6,537 bases of DNA. Origin: an uncultured Rhodanobacter sp. (GTDB lineage: Bacteria > Pseudomonadota > Gammaproteobacteria > Xanthomonadales > Rhodanobacteraceae). The notes below the pieces were generated by a model, which saw only the letters and a list, made by a program, of their open reading frames with translations, was not told where the DNA came from and ran no database searches. A program made the position numbers and the translations under genes. The stretch spans positions 1 through 6,537 of the forward strand of contig CAIKJM010000632.1 of the NCBI GenBank assembly GCA_903827735.1. The letters are read 5' to 3'. Shown here in pieces: positions 1 to 6,399 of the stretch (positions within the stretch are counted from its first letter, which is position 1; every line of letters begins with the position of its first letter).

Positions 1-7
1 CCGGTCG

Positions 8-12
8 CTCCT
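8..12 (-). promoter_or_regulatory. Ribosome binding site of a gene starting just beyond the left edge
   Basis: On the minus strand AGGAG (12-8) is followed by CGACCGG and then the window ends. A start codon immediately outside the window would sit at ideal spacing (seven bases). In related gammaproteobacteria, as I recall, fimV is followed by truA (tRNA pseudouridine synthase A), so truA is the likeliest owner. None of its coding sequence is visible. Confidence 0.4.
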
Positions 13-50
13 GCGCCGTCCTTGGCGCTCGCGACACTGGGCCATCCTCG

Positions 51-66
51 GTCGGCGGTCGCCGAC
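51..66 (-). repeat. Second inverted repeat next to the main hairpin
   Basis: GTCGGC (51-56) and GCCGAC (61-66) pair around the four-base loop ggtc. This repeat is only five bases from the larger hairpin at 72-98 and shares the GTCGG/CCGAC motif with it, so alternative pairings between the two hairpins are possible. It lies between fimV and the gene expected beyond the left edge. Confidence 0.45.
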
Positions 67-71
67 AACGA

Positions 72-98
72 CGTCGGGCCGGCAAGGCCGGCCCGACG
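72..98 (-). terminator. Perfect 12-bp GC-rich hairpin after fimV (possible terminator)
   Basis: CGTCGGGCCGGC (72-83) and GCCGGCCCGACG (87-98) are exact reverse complements around the three-base loop AAG. The hairpin begins 27 bases after the fimV stop codon. It would be very stable in RNA, but the minus-strand sequence after it is TCGTTGTCGG, not a T-run. It may therefore act as a T-poor terminator, as an RNA 3'-end stabiliser, or in the leader of the next gene. The inverted repeat is certain; its role is not. Confidence 0.5.
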
Positions 99-125
99 GT
101 CAGGTACATCCGTCGCGGCAGAAGA

Positions 126-2507
126 TCAGTGCAGCGTTTCCAGCAGACGCTTGGCGACATCCTGCTGAATCTGCGTGCCTTCCTTCAGCACCTCACCGAG
201 CATGGCGCGTGCGCCGTCGGCGTCGCCCATGTCGACATAGGCGCGCGCCAGATCGAGCTTGGTGTCGACCGGGTCGTCGTTGAAATCATCGAGGTTCAAC
301 CCGTGGCTGTCGCCATGGCCGCTATCCTTGTGGAATGTTTCCGTATGCAGCGACTCCGGCTCGTCGAAGCCAAAATTCGAAGCGGCCTTGATCGGGGCAG
401 CATGCGAAAGCTCGTCGTGAGAGTCCGGCGGGCTCAGCGGCGGCGCCACGGCGTGGTCTTCCGGCGTGGAGGCGGCAGCGCTGGGCACTTCCGGCTTGGC
501 GCCGTCGAAATTGAAGTGGTACTCGCTGACCATCTTCGAAGGCGGCAACGGCGGCATCGCCGATGGTGTTTTCGCCGCAGGCGCCTCGAAGTCGGCAATC
601 ACGTCGTCCGACGCGTAGTGGTCGATGTCGAACGCACGGCGCGCCTCGTGGATTTCGTGCGGCGGCAGCTCGACGTGGTGATCGAACAGCGGATGGCCTG
701 GCGCGAGATCCTCGCCCATATGCAGCACGTCCTGCCATTCGTCCTGGTCGGTGTCGGTGATATGGGCGTGCATCGCTTCGGCCGCCGCTTCGAAATGATC
801 GACATCGCGGCGCGAGTAGTAGAGCGTGACCAGTTCCAGATGGAGGCCAATGTCGTCCGGATGTTCGGCCAGCTGATCGAGCAGCTCGTTCTGATCGATA
901 TCGCTAGGATCGTGACCGATCGACTCGGAACCAAAGCGATCGGCCAGCGACCCCGGCGACGACTCAACCGCGGCCGCGGCCTTGCGACGACGGCTAAGCA
1001 AAGCCAGCAGCACTAACACGACCACGGCGCCAGCGCCCGCAGCCCATGCCCAGGTCTGCATGTACCAGGGATCCTCGGCGACGGGCGTCGGCACAATGAC
1101 GGGCTTTGGCTTAACCGCAGTCGGCGCAGCCGCCGCCGCGACGGGCGCCGTTTTCACCGAGCTGGACGCAACCGCAGTGGCCGGAGCCGCCGACGCGCTC
1201 ACACTAGGTGCAGCCGTGCCGGCCGCAGCCACCGTAACCGGTGGTTTTGCCGCCGCCGTGGCCACACTGGCCGGCGTGGCAGCGGCAACGACCGGCGCCG
1301 GCTGTGCCGGCAAACCGGCGGCCTTGCGCGCCGCGGCGAGCTTGGCCTGCAGCTCGGCAATCTGATTATCTTTGAGCGACAACAGGCGCTCGTTCTTGCT
1401 GTTGATATCGTTCAGATCCTGCAGCCGCGTTTTCAGATCATTGCTTTGCTGCTGCACGCTGGCGAGGCTCTCCTTGGTGCGCTGCAGCTCCTGGCGCAAG
1501 CCGGCGGACGACTGATCGCCCTTGCCGCCGACCCGACCGCCCTGACCACTCGCCCCCTGCTGATCTGCCGCCGACACCAGCGCCAGACGATCCGTTGCGC
1601 TACCGGATCCTGACGATGCGGCGCTGGAAGCGCTCGACCGCGTCGCCGTGTCGGCGACCGTTGTCGACTTGCTGACCCGGCCGGCACGCCAGTCGCTGTT
1701 CTGCTGCTGGACTTCGGCGACCGCCGCGGCAGCAGCCAACGTCTGCGCTTCAGCCGCGGTAGGAATGCGCAGGATCACGCCGCGCTTAAGCGCGTTGATA
1801 TTGTCGCGATAGAAAGCGTCGGGATTGGCCTGCTTCAGCGCGATCAGCATCTGATTCATGCTGACGCCAACACCCGGGGCCGTGCTGCGCGCGATGGACG
1901 ACAGCGTCTGCCCGCTCTCGACCGGGCCGTATTTGCCCTTGCTGGCGCCAGCAGCGGCCTCGTCGGATTGCGGCGCGGTTGCCGGATGTCGCGAGTGCGG
2001 AGCAGGCGCTGGCGCCGCGGCGGTCGCCGTTGACGGCGTCGCACGAGCCTGACGAACTGGAGGAGCCGAGCGCACAGGTACCTGCGGGGCAGCGGCGACG
2101 CTGGCACCGGGCGTGGAATTGGGCGGATCGAGCAGGATGGCGAACTCGCGCACGCTTTTGCCCGCGTGGTCATTCACTTCGAGCAGCAGATCCAGATAAG
2201 GGTCGTTGACGGCAACCGTGCTGGTAATGCGGATCACCGGTCGCCCGCCGCTGTTCACCACGCTGAAACTCAGCGGCACGTTGGTTCGCCCGCCGACGAT
2301 GCCGGCCCGCGCGAAGTCCTCGTTCGAGGCCAGCTGCACCGTCAATCCCTTCAGCTCGGCCGGCGTAGCGGAGTTGATCGGGATCTCGGCCAGCAGCGGT
2401 TGCCATAGGGCCGACTTGACCTGGATCTGCCCCATATCCAGCGCCAGCACCTGGCTGCTGCCCAGTGCCAACGCGACGAGCATCGACAACTTCAACGAAC
2501 GATTCAT
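126..2507 (-). CDS. fimV: FimV/HubP-family polar hub protein with LysM domain
   Basis: A 793-residue single-pass inner-membrane protein. Visible parts in order: signal peptide, residues 1-22 (hydrophobic core, likely cut after VLA); FimV N-terminal domain, about 23-130 (GQIQVKSALWQPLLAEI is the family hallmark); LysM peptidoglycan-binding domain, about 193-250 (begins YGPVESGQTLSSIA, ends LKRGVILRIP); coiled coil, about 337-392; Ala/Pro/Val-rich linker, about 397-478; transmembrane helix, about 486-504, followed by RRRK, placing the C-terminus in the cytoplasm; degenerate TPR-like helices, about 538-608; acidic His-rich linker; conserved FimV C-terminal domain, about 745-792 (DTKLDLARAYVDMGD). 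In Pseudomonas FimV supports type IV pilus assembly and twitching; Vibrio HubP is a polar organiser. Both roles are family knowledge and are inferred here. The ATG start has GGGGGA seven bases upstream and gives an immediate signal peptide. The gene is intact. It is shorter than P. aeruginosa FimV, mainly in the cytoplasmic TPR region. Confidence 0.95.
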   Translation of the reverse strand: MNRSLKLSMLVALALGSSQVLALDMGQIQVKSALWQPLLAEIPINSATPAELKGLTVQLASNEDFARAGIVGGRTNVPLSFSVVNSGGRPVIRITSTVAVNDPYLDLLLEVNDHAGKSVREFAILLDPPNSTPGASVAAAPQVPVRSAPPVRQARATPSTATAAAPAPAPHSRHPATAPQSDEAAAGASKGKYGPVESGQTLSSIARSTAPGVGVSMNQMLIALKQANPDAFYRDNINALKRGVILRIPTAAEAQTLAAAAAVAEVQQQNSDWRAGRVSKSTTVADTATRSSASSAASSGSGSATDRLALVSAADQQGASGQGGRVGGKGDQSSAGLRQELQRTKESLASVQQQSNDLKTRLQDLNDINSKNERLLSLKDNQIAELQAKLAAARKAAGLPAQPAPVVAAATPASVATAAAKPPVTVAAAGTAAPSVSASAAPATAVASSSVKTAPVAAAAAPTAVKPKPVIVPTPVAEDPWYMQTWAWAAGAGAVVVLVLLALLSRRRKAAAAVESSPGSLADRFGSESIGHDPSDIDQNELLDQLAEHPDDIGLHLELVTLYYSRRDVDHFEAAAEAMHAHITDTDQDEWQDVLHMGEDLAPGHPLFDHHVELPPHEIHEARRAFDIDHYASDDVIADFEAPAAKTPSAMPPLPPSKMVSEYHFNFDGAKPEVPSAAASTPEDHAVAPPLSPPDSHDELSHAAPIKAASNFGFDEPESLHTETFHKDSGHGDSHGLNLDDFNDDPVDTKLDLARAYVDMGDADGARAMLGEVLKEGTQIQQDVAKRLLETLH

Positions 2508-2684
2508 TGCGTTTTCCCCCGAACGACTCTTGACGCCATGGACAGCGCCACTGATGAAGTTGCCGACGCGGCAGCAAATGCTCCGGACGCAGGACCACTT
2601 TAGTTACATAAAGACCAATCAACAATAGCTGAAACGACCACTTGCAGTACATTCCTGTAGTTCGTTCTCGCTATTTGCACACTC
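2508..2684 (-). other. 177-bp intergenic leader of fimV
   Basis: This is the largest gap in the window and is relatively AT-rich in its middle (about 2599-2680) compared with the surrounding genes. That suits a promoter region for fimV, separate from transcription reading through from asd. It contains the candidate promoter listed separately and, next to the ATG, the GGGGGA ribosome binding site (2515-2520). I saw no small gene and no clear terminator hairpin with a T-run after the stop codon at 2685. Confidence 0.5.
2597..2625 (-). promoter_or_regulatory. Candidate sigma70-type promoter for fimV
   Basis: On the minus strand, TTGTTG (2625-2620) is followed after exactly 17 bases by TAAAGT (2602-2597). 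This matches the sigma70 consensus at three of six and four of six positions. It lies in the AT-richest part of the gap, about 90 bases upstream of the fimV ATG, which would leave a long leader. The match is modest, so this is a guess supported mainly by position and spacing. Confidence 0.3.
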
Positions 2685-3005
2685 TCACGGGTGTCCTGCC
2701 GCCTGTTTTGCCTGCAGCGCCTGTAATTCCTGCTGCATCTTGGCAATCGCCTGGTCCTGCTGCTGCAGGCGTTCGCTGGCCTGTTTGCTGCCGGACTCCT
2801 GCTTGGCCACCGAGTCCTGCAGCTGCTTCACCTGCGCCTGCTGCTGCTGCAGTTTCTGCTGGGCCTGGGCTAGCGAGGCCTGCGTCGCCGCGGTGGATCG
2901 AGCCTTGTGTGACGTCACCTGACCATCCGCCCAGACCGCCGAGGAAACGACCAGCAGCGCCAGAACGGCCGCTTTCAGCGCCAACGTCGTGTTTGCGCGC
3001 GCCAT
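2685..3005 (-). CDS. Small exported Gln-rich coiled-coil protein, function unknown
   Basis: A 106-residue protein that I cannot assign to a named family. Residues 1-26 form a classical signal peptide (basic MARANTTLALK, hydrophobic core, likely cleavage after AVWA). From residue 41 to the end it is Gln/Ala/Leu-rich, with 22 glutamines in 66 residues. It keeps one heptad register: a positions L45, L52, V59, V66, S73, L80, I87, L94; d positions include A48, L62, A76, M90, L97. A periplasmic helical coiled-coil oligomer is therefore expected. There is no cysteine, hence no lipobox, and no second membrane span. The start is the ATG sharing its A with the asd stop (TGATG), with GAGGA nine bases upstream inside asd. 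A longer in-frame extension to about 3089 exists but would only re-read asd and bury the signal peptide, so it is rejected. Coupling to asd and the downstream fimV give context but no function. Confidence 0.82.
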   Translation of the reverse strand: MARANTTLALKAAVLALLVVSSAVWADGQVTSHKARSTAATQASLAQAQQKLQQQQAQVKQLQDSVAKQESGSKQASERLQQQDQAIAKMQQELQALQAKQAAGHP

Positions 3006-4036
3006 CACAGATAGTCCTCGATCAGCTTCTCGGCAATCTGCACGGCGTTGAGCGCGGCACCCTTGCGGATATTGTCCGAGACAATCCACAGGTCCAGCCC
3101 GCGCTCGTGCGAAATATCCTCACGGATGCGCCCCACGTACACCGCATCGTTGCCGGCCGCCTCCCCCACCGGGGTCGGATAGCCGCCGGGCTTGCGCTCG
3201 TCCACCAGGATCACCCCTTCCGCCTTTTCAAGCAGCTCGCGCGCCTGCTCGGCGGTGATCTTGTCGGTCGTCTCGATATGCACCGCCTCGGAATGCCCGT
3301 AGAACACTGGTACGCGCACCGCCGTCGGATTGACCTGGATCGACTCGTCCTCAAGGATCTTGCGCGTCTCCCACACCAGCTTCATTTCTTCCTTGGTGTA
3401 ACCGTTGGGCTGAAAGTCGTCGATCTGCGGGATGACATTGAACGCGATCTGCACCGGGAATTTCTTGCCCGGATCGACGCTTTGGAAATTCAGCAGCGCC
3501 GCGGTCTGCCGGCCGAGTTCCTCCATGCCCGTGCGTCCGGCACCCGACACCGACTGATACGTCGCTACATTGATCCGCTCGATCTGCACGGCACGATGGA
3601 TCGGCGCCAGCGCCACCAGCATCTGCATGGTCGAGCAATTCGGGTTCGCGATAATGCCGCGGCGCGTGTAGTCGGCGATGGCGTGCGGGTTGACCTCGCT
3701 GATCACCAGCGGCACGTCGTCGTCGTAGCGAAACTCGGAGGTGTTGTCGATCACCACGGCGCCGGCCGCGGCCGCACGCGGCGCATGCTCGCGGCTGACC
3801 GAACCGCCGGCAGAAAAGAAGGCAATATCGACGCCGCTAAAATCATAGGTATCGAGCAGCTGCACGGTCACGTCCTGCCCGGCGTATTTGACCTTGCCAC
3901 CGGCCGATCGCTCGCTCGCCAGCGGTACCAGCTCGCTGACCGGAAAATCGCGCTCGGCCAGGATCGCCAGCAGCGTTTCGCCGACGGCGCCGGTGGCGCC
4001 GACCATGGCCACTTTGTAACTGCTCTTTTTACTCAC
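3005..4036 (-). CDS. asd: Aspartate-semialdehyde dehydrogenase
   Basis: Catalyses the NADPH-dependent reductive dephosphorylation of aspartyl-4-phosphate to aspartate semialdehyde in the cytoplasm, the branch point to lysine/diaminopimelate, threonine and methionine. The 343 residues are full length for the family. The Rossmann phosphate-binding loop is GATGAVGE (13-20). The catalytic cysteine is C134 in NPNCST, followed by the YQSVSGAGRTG segment with Q161. The substrate/acid-base segment RVPVFYGHSE holds R241 and H248. The C-terminal dimerisation segment, including LDLWIVSDNIRKGAALN, is complete. It resembles the GATGAVG-type Asd subfamily, not the E. coli-type enzyme. The start is GTG: an in-frame TGA lies 12 codons upstream with no ATG, GTG or TTG between, and CAGGT is about ten bases upstream. 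Its TGA overlaps the next gene's ATG by one base. The 129-bp gap upstream suggests possible independent expression, but I see no strong promoter. Confidence 0.97.
   Translation of the reverse strand: MSKKSSYKVAMVGATGAVGETLLAILAERDFPVSELVPLASERSAGGKVKYAGQDVTVQLLDTYDFSGVDIAFFSAGGSVSREHAPRAAAAGAVVIDNTSEFRYDDDVPLVISEVNPHAIADYTRRGIIANPNCSTMQMLVALAPIHRAVQIERINVATYQSVSGAGRTGMEELGRQTAALLNFQSVDPGKKFPVQIAFNVIPQIDDFQPNGYTKEEMKLVWETRKILEDESIQVNPTAVRVPVFYGHSEAVHIETTDKITAEQARELLEKAEGVILVDERKPGGYPTPVGEAAGNDAVYVGRIREDISHERGLDLWIVSDNIRKGAALNAVQIAEKLIEDYL
3015..3019 (-). promoter_or_regulatory. Ribosome binding site of the small exported protein, inside asd
   Basis: GAGGA on the minus strand lies within the last asd codons and ends nine bases before the ATG at 3005. 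It fixes the start of the downstream small gene. Together with the one-base TGATG overlap it suggests that the ribosome finishing asd re-initiates on the small gene. Confidence 0.65.
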
Positions 4037-4165
4037 TGATGAATTACCTGCAATTCCAGTTCTAGGGATGGCTCAAGGGAGAAAACATGGCGGAACAATC
4101 ACGATGCCGAAATCCCGCCGCGCCACAGAGTACACGTGCAAACATTTGGACGGCCAGTTCAGCGC
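4037..4165 (-). other. 129-bp intergenic region upstream of asd
   Basis: This gap lies between the stop of the 2-hydroxyacid dehydrogenase gene and the GTG start of asd. The end nearest asd is less GC-rich than its surroundings. I found no hairpin followed by a T-run and no well-spaced -35/-10 pair better than chance. A weak AGG (4047-4049) serves as the asd ribosome binding site. The gap is large enough to hold an asd promoter, but the sequence alone does not show one. Confidence 0.4.
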
Positions 4166-5161
4166 TCACTTTGTAAGCAACTCCGCATTGATCGGCGTGG
4201 GCGGACGCCCCGCGTGCGGACCGTGGCCCAGCGCCGCCATGACATTATCGGCCGCCAATGTGGCCATCACGCGGCGGGTTGCTTCGGTCGCGCTGCCGAT
4301 ATGCGGGCTAAGCACGGCGTTATCGAGCGCGATCAGATCGGGATGCACGGCCGGCTCGCCTTCGAACACATCCAGCCCGGCGGCCGCCAGCCGCCCTTCG
4401 CGCAGGGCCGCCGCCAGAGCCGCATCGTCGACGAGACCTCCACGCGCAATATTCACCAGCACGGCGTGGGGTTTCATCATGGCCAGTTCGGCGGTGCCGA
4501 TGGTATGCCGGTTTTCTGGCGTATACGGCAGCACCAGGATCAGATGATCGGACTCCGCCAGCAGCGCATGTTTTTCGACGTATCGCGCCTTGCAGTCCTG
4601 TTCGATAGCCGCCGACAGCCGATGGCGGTTGTGATAGATCACCGGCATGCCGAAGCCCGCCGCGCGGCGCGCGATCGCCTGGCCGATGCGGCCCATGCCC
4701 AGAATACCCAGCGTCTTTCCGTGCACATCGACACCGAGCCAGTCGTCGAAACGCATGCCGTGCCATCGTCCCGCACGCAGCCAGCGCTCGGCGGCGCCGA
4801 CACGGCGCGCGGCCGCCAGCATCAGCGCCCACGCATAGTCGGCCACGCTCTCGTCGAGCACCTCGGGCGTATTGCAGGCAAGCACGCCGGCCTTGGTCAG
4901 CGCCGGGATATCCAGATTGTTGTAGCCCACGCCGAGGTTGGCGACCACCTTCAGCCGGCGATTGCCATCGAGCACCGCCGCATCGATATGATCGCCGCCG
5001 CCGAGGATCGCGCCATCGACATCCATCAGCCTGGCTTTGAGCTGCTCGGCGGAAAGCTTTCGCTCCACGGTCTCGGCCACGACCTCAAAATACTGTCCCA
5101 GCGTCGTCAGGGTCTCGGGAAAAATGGGGCGCGATACCCATACGCGTTGTCGCTCGCTCAC
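4166..5161 (-). CDS. D-2-hydroxyacid dehydrogenase (GhrB-like glyoxylate/hydroxypyruvate reductase)
   Basis: A 331-residue member of the D-isomer-specific 2-hydroxyacid dehydrogenase family, cytosolic and full length. The N-terminal substrate domain carries NLGVGYNNLD (75-84). The central Rossmann fold has the GMGRIG nucleotide loop (155-160), followed by YHNRHR (176-181). Basic residues there, where NAD-specific enzymes carry an Asp, suggest NADPH preference. The catalytic triad is complete: R240 in NIARGG, E269 in DVFEGEP and H287 in SPHIGSAT. The likely reaction is reduction of glyoxylate or hydroxypyruvate to glycolate or D-glycerate. Exact specificity cannot be read from sequence, and relatives include D-glycerate dehydrogenases and other 2-ketoacid reductases. 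It lacks the extra C-terminal domains of SerA and PdxB. The start is GTG, because an in-frame TAA lies immediately upstream and AAGGA is ten bases upstream. It follows aroC by 53 bp on the same strand, so co-transcription is plausible. Confidence 0.92.
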   Translation of the reverse strand: MSERQRVWVSRPIFPETLTTLGQYFEVVAETVERKLSAEQLKARLMDVDGAILGGGDHIDAAVLDGNRRLKVVANLGVGYNNLDIPALTKAGVLACNTPEVLDESVADYAWALMLAAARRVGAAERWLRAGRWHGMRFDDWLGVDVHGKTLGILGMGRIGQAIARRAAGFGMPVIYHNRHRLSAAIEQDCKARYVEKHALLAESDHLILVLPYTPENRHTIGTAELAMMKPHAVLVNIARGGLVDDAALAAALREGRLAAAGLDVFEGEPAVHPDLIALDNAVLSPHIGSATEATRRVMATLAADNVMAALGHGPHAGRPPTPINAELLTK

Positions 5162-5171
5162 TTAAGCACTG

Positions 5172-5178
5172 TCCTTTT
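5172..5178 (-). promoter_or_regulatory. Ribosome binding site deciding the GTG start of the dehydrogenase
   Basis: AAAAGGA on the minus strand ends ten bases before the GTG at 5161. With an in-frame TAA directly before that GTG, no earlier start is possible, and this motif explains how the non-ATG start is used. Confidence 0.6.
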
Positions 5179-5214
5179 CAATGGAGCCTTCCGCCCTATC
5201 CGGCGCAGAACGCA

Positions 5215-6303
5215 TCAGGGAATCCGCGGTTCGACGATACCAACGTCGCCGCATTGCGCGCGATGGCGCAGCGCATGATCGATCAGCACCAGCGCCATCA
5301 TCGCCTCGGCGATCGGCGTGGCGCGAATGCCGACGCAGGGGTCGTGCCGGCCCTTGGTCACGACCTCGGTCACTTCGCCGGCGGTGTTGACGCTCTGGCC
5401 GGGAATCAGAATGCTCGAGGTGGGCTTCAGCACCATCGACGCCGTTACCGGCTGTCCGCTGCTGATGCCGCCGAGAATGCCGCCGGCATGGTTGGACGCA
5501 AAGCCGTCCAGACGGATCTCGTCGCGATGCTGGCTGCCACGCTGGCTCACCGCGGCGAAGCCATCGCCGATCTCCACGCCTTTGACCGCGTTGATCGACA
5601 TCAGCCCGCTGGCCAGGTCGCTGTCGAGCTTGCCGTAGATCGGCTCGCCCCAACCCGGCGGCACGCCCTCGGCCACCACGTTGACCCGCGCGCCGACCGA
5701 GTCGCCGGACTTGCGCAGCGCATTGATGAAGGCTTCCAGCTCGACCACCTGGCCCGCATCAGGCCAGAAAAACGAATTCTGCTCGACCGCCTCCCAGTCG
5801 AAGGACTTCGGGGCGATGTCGCCAATTTGCGCCAAATACCCGCGAATGCGAACGCCGTATCTCTCGGCGAGCCACTTCTTGGCAATCACGCCGGCCGCCA
5901 CGCGCATGGTGGTCTCGCGCGCGGACGAACGGCCGCCGCCGCGCGGATCGCGGATGCCGTACTTTTGCCAATAGGTGTAATCGGCGTGGCCGGGACGGAA
6001 GGTCTGCGCGATGTCGCCGTAATCCTTGCTGCGCTGATCGGTGTTGCGAATCAGCAGGCCGATCGGCGTACCCGTGGTCTTGCCCTCGTACACGCCGGAG
6101 AGAATTTCCACGTCGTCCGCCTCGCGCCGCTGCGAGGTGTAGCGGCTGCGGCCGGTGGCGCGACGATCGAGATCCGTACGAAATTCTTCGACGCTGAGCG
6201 GCAGCCCGGGCGGGCAGCCGTCAATCACGCAGCCGATCGCCGGCCCATGGCTCTCGCCAAAGGTGGTGACCGTAAAAAGCGTGCCGAAGGAATTGCTGGA
6301 CAT
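5215..6303 (-). CDS. aroC: Chorismate synthase
   Basis: Catalyses the last shikimate-pathway step, anti-elimination of phosphate from 5-enolpyruvylshikimate-3-phosphate to give chorismate, precursor of aromatic amino acids and folate. It needs reduced FMN although there is no net redox change. Its 362 residues match the usual bacterial length. All family signatures are present: FGESHGPAIG (15-24) with catalytic H19; the Arg-rich RRATGRSR region (47-54); FRPGHADYTY (102-111) with catalytic H106; GGGRSSARET (122-131); the NHAGGILGGISSGQPV loop (271-286); and KGRHDPCVGIRA (317-328) with D321. The start at ATG 6303 gives the standard SFGTLFTVTTFGESHG opening, but no Shine-Dalgarno motif is visible upstream. 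The same-strand dehydrogenase gene follows after 53 bp, so the two are probably co-transcribed. Confidence 0.98.
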   Translation of the reverse strand: MSSNSFGTLFTVTTFGESHGPAIGCVIDGCPPGLPLSVEEFRTDLDRRATGRSRYTSQRREADDVEILSGVYEGKTTGTPIGLLIRNTDQRSKDYGDIAQTFRPGHADYTYWQKYGIRDPRGGGRSSARETTMRVAAGVIAKKWLAERYGVRIRGYLAQIGDIAPKSFDWEAVEQNSFFWPDAGQVVELEAFINALRKSGDSVGARVNVVAEGVPPGWGEPIYGKLDSDLASGLMSINAVKGVEIGDGFAAVSQRGSQHRDEIRLDGFASNHAGGILGGISSGQPVTASMVLKPTSSILIPGQSVNTAGEVTEVVTKGRHDPCVGIRATPIAEAMMALVLIDHALRHRAQCGDVGIVEPRIP

Positions 6304-6399
6304 GGCGTCGATGCGTCGTGGATAACCGTTACAGCTTAACCGCGAAGACGCTCAGCCGTGCGGCGCGCCATGCACGGTCTGCTGATTGCGGCAGGCGCA
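6304..6399 (-). other. 96-bp gap between prmB and aroC with a short inverted repeat
   Basis: Within this gap CCGTGC (6356-6361) and GCACGG (6372-6377) form a 6-bp stem around the sequence ggcgcgccat. The loop is itself partly self-complementary and could extend the stem past a two-base bulge. The repeat begins 22 bases after the prmB stop, where a terminator might lie, but no T-run follows, so a Rho-independent terminator is not supported. I see no clear promoter or ribosome binding site for aroC here. Confidence 0.3.

Noticed and set aside
1..45. A minus-strand ATG at 45-43 open to the window edge, encoding MAQCRERQGRRRSDR
   Set aside because: The purine run GAGG abuts the ATG with no spacing and the peptide is Arg-rich and unlike any start I recognise. 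The AGGAG at the edge fits a start outside the window better.
129..1016. A 295-codon open frame on the plus strand over the 3' half of fimV
   Set aside because: It is antisense to the recognisable FimV C-terminal domain and TPR region and is an Arg/Val-rich translation without motifs.
397..1320. Long GCC/GCG-rich runs in fimV as possible DNA repeats or a CRISPR-like array
   Set aside because: The runs encode the Ala/Pro-rich linkers and have no fixed repeat unit or spacing; this is amino-acid low complexity, not a DNA repeat array.
3006..3089. A 28-codon N-terminal extension of the small exported protein
   Set aside because: It would re-read the asd 3' end in another frame, hide the signal peptide and ignore the well-spaced GAGGA before the internal ATG.
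2642..4039. A 465-codon open frame on the plus strand
   Set aside because: It runs antisense over asd and the small exported gene. Its translation is Arg/Pro/His-rich with no recognisable domain, while the minus strand encodes an intact asd. It is a GC-rich codon-use shadow.
4136..5278. A 380-codon open frame on the plus strand
   Set aside because: It is antisense to the complete 2-hydroxyacid dehydrogenase, with Arg/His-rich content and no family motifs; a shadow frame.
5254..6339. A 361-codon open frame on the plus strand
   Set aside because: It is almost exactly antisense to aroC. The length reflects the lack of AT-rich stop codons opposite a conserved high-GC gene and is not a second gene.
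6356..6377. A terminator after prmB
   Set aside because: The stem is only 6 bp with a large loop and no T-run follows on the minus strand. It was kept only as a note on the gap.
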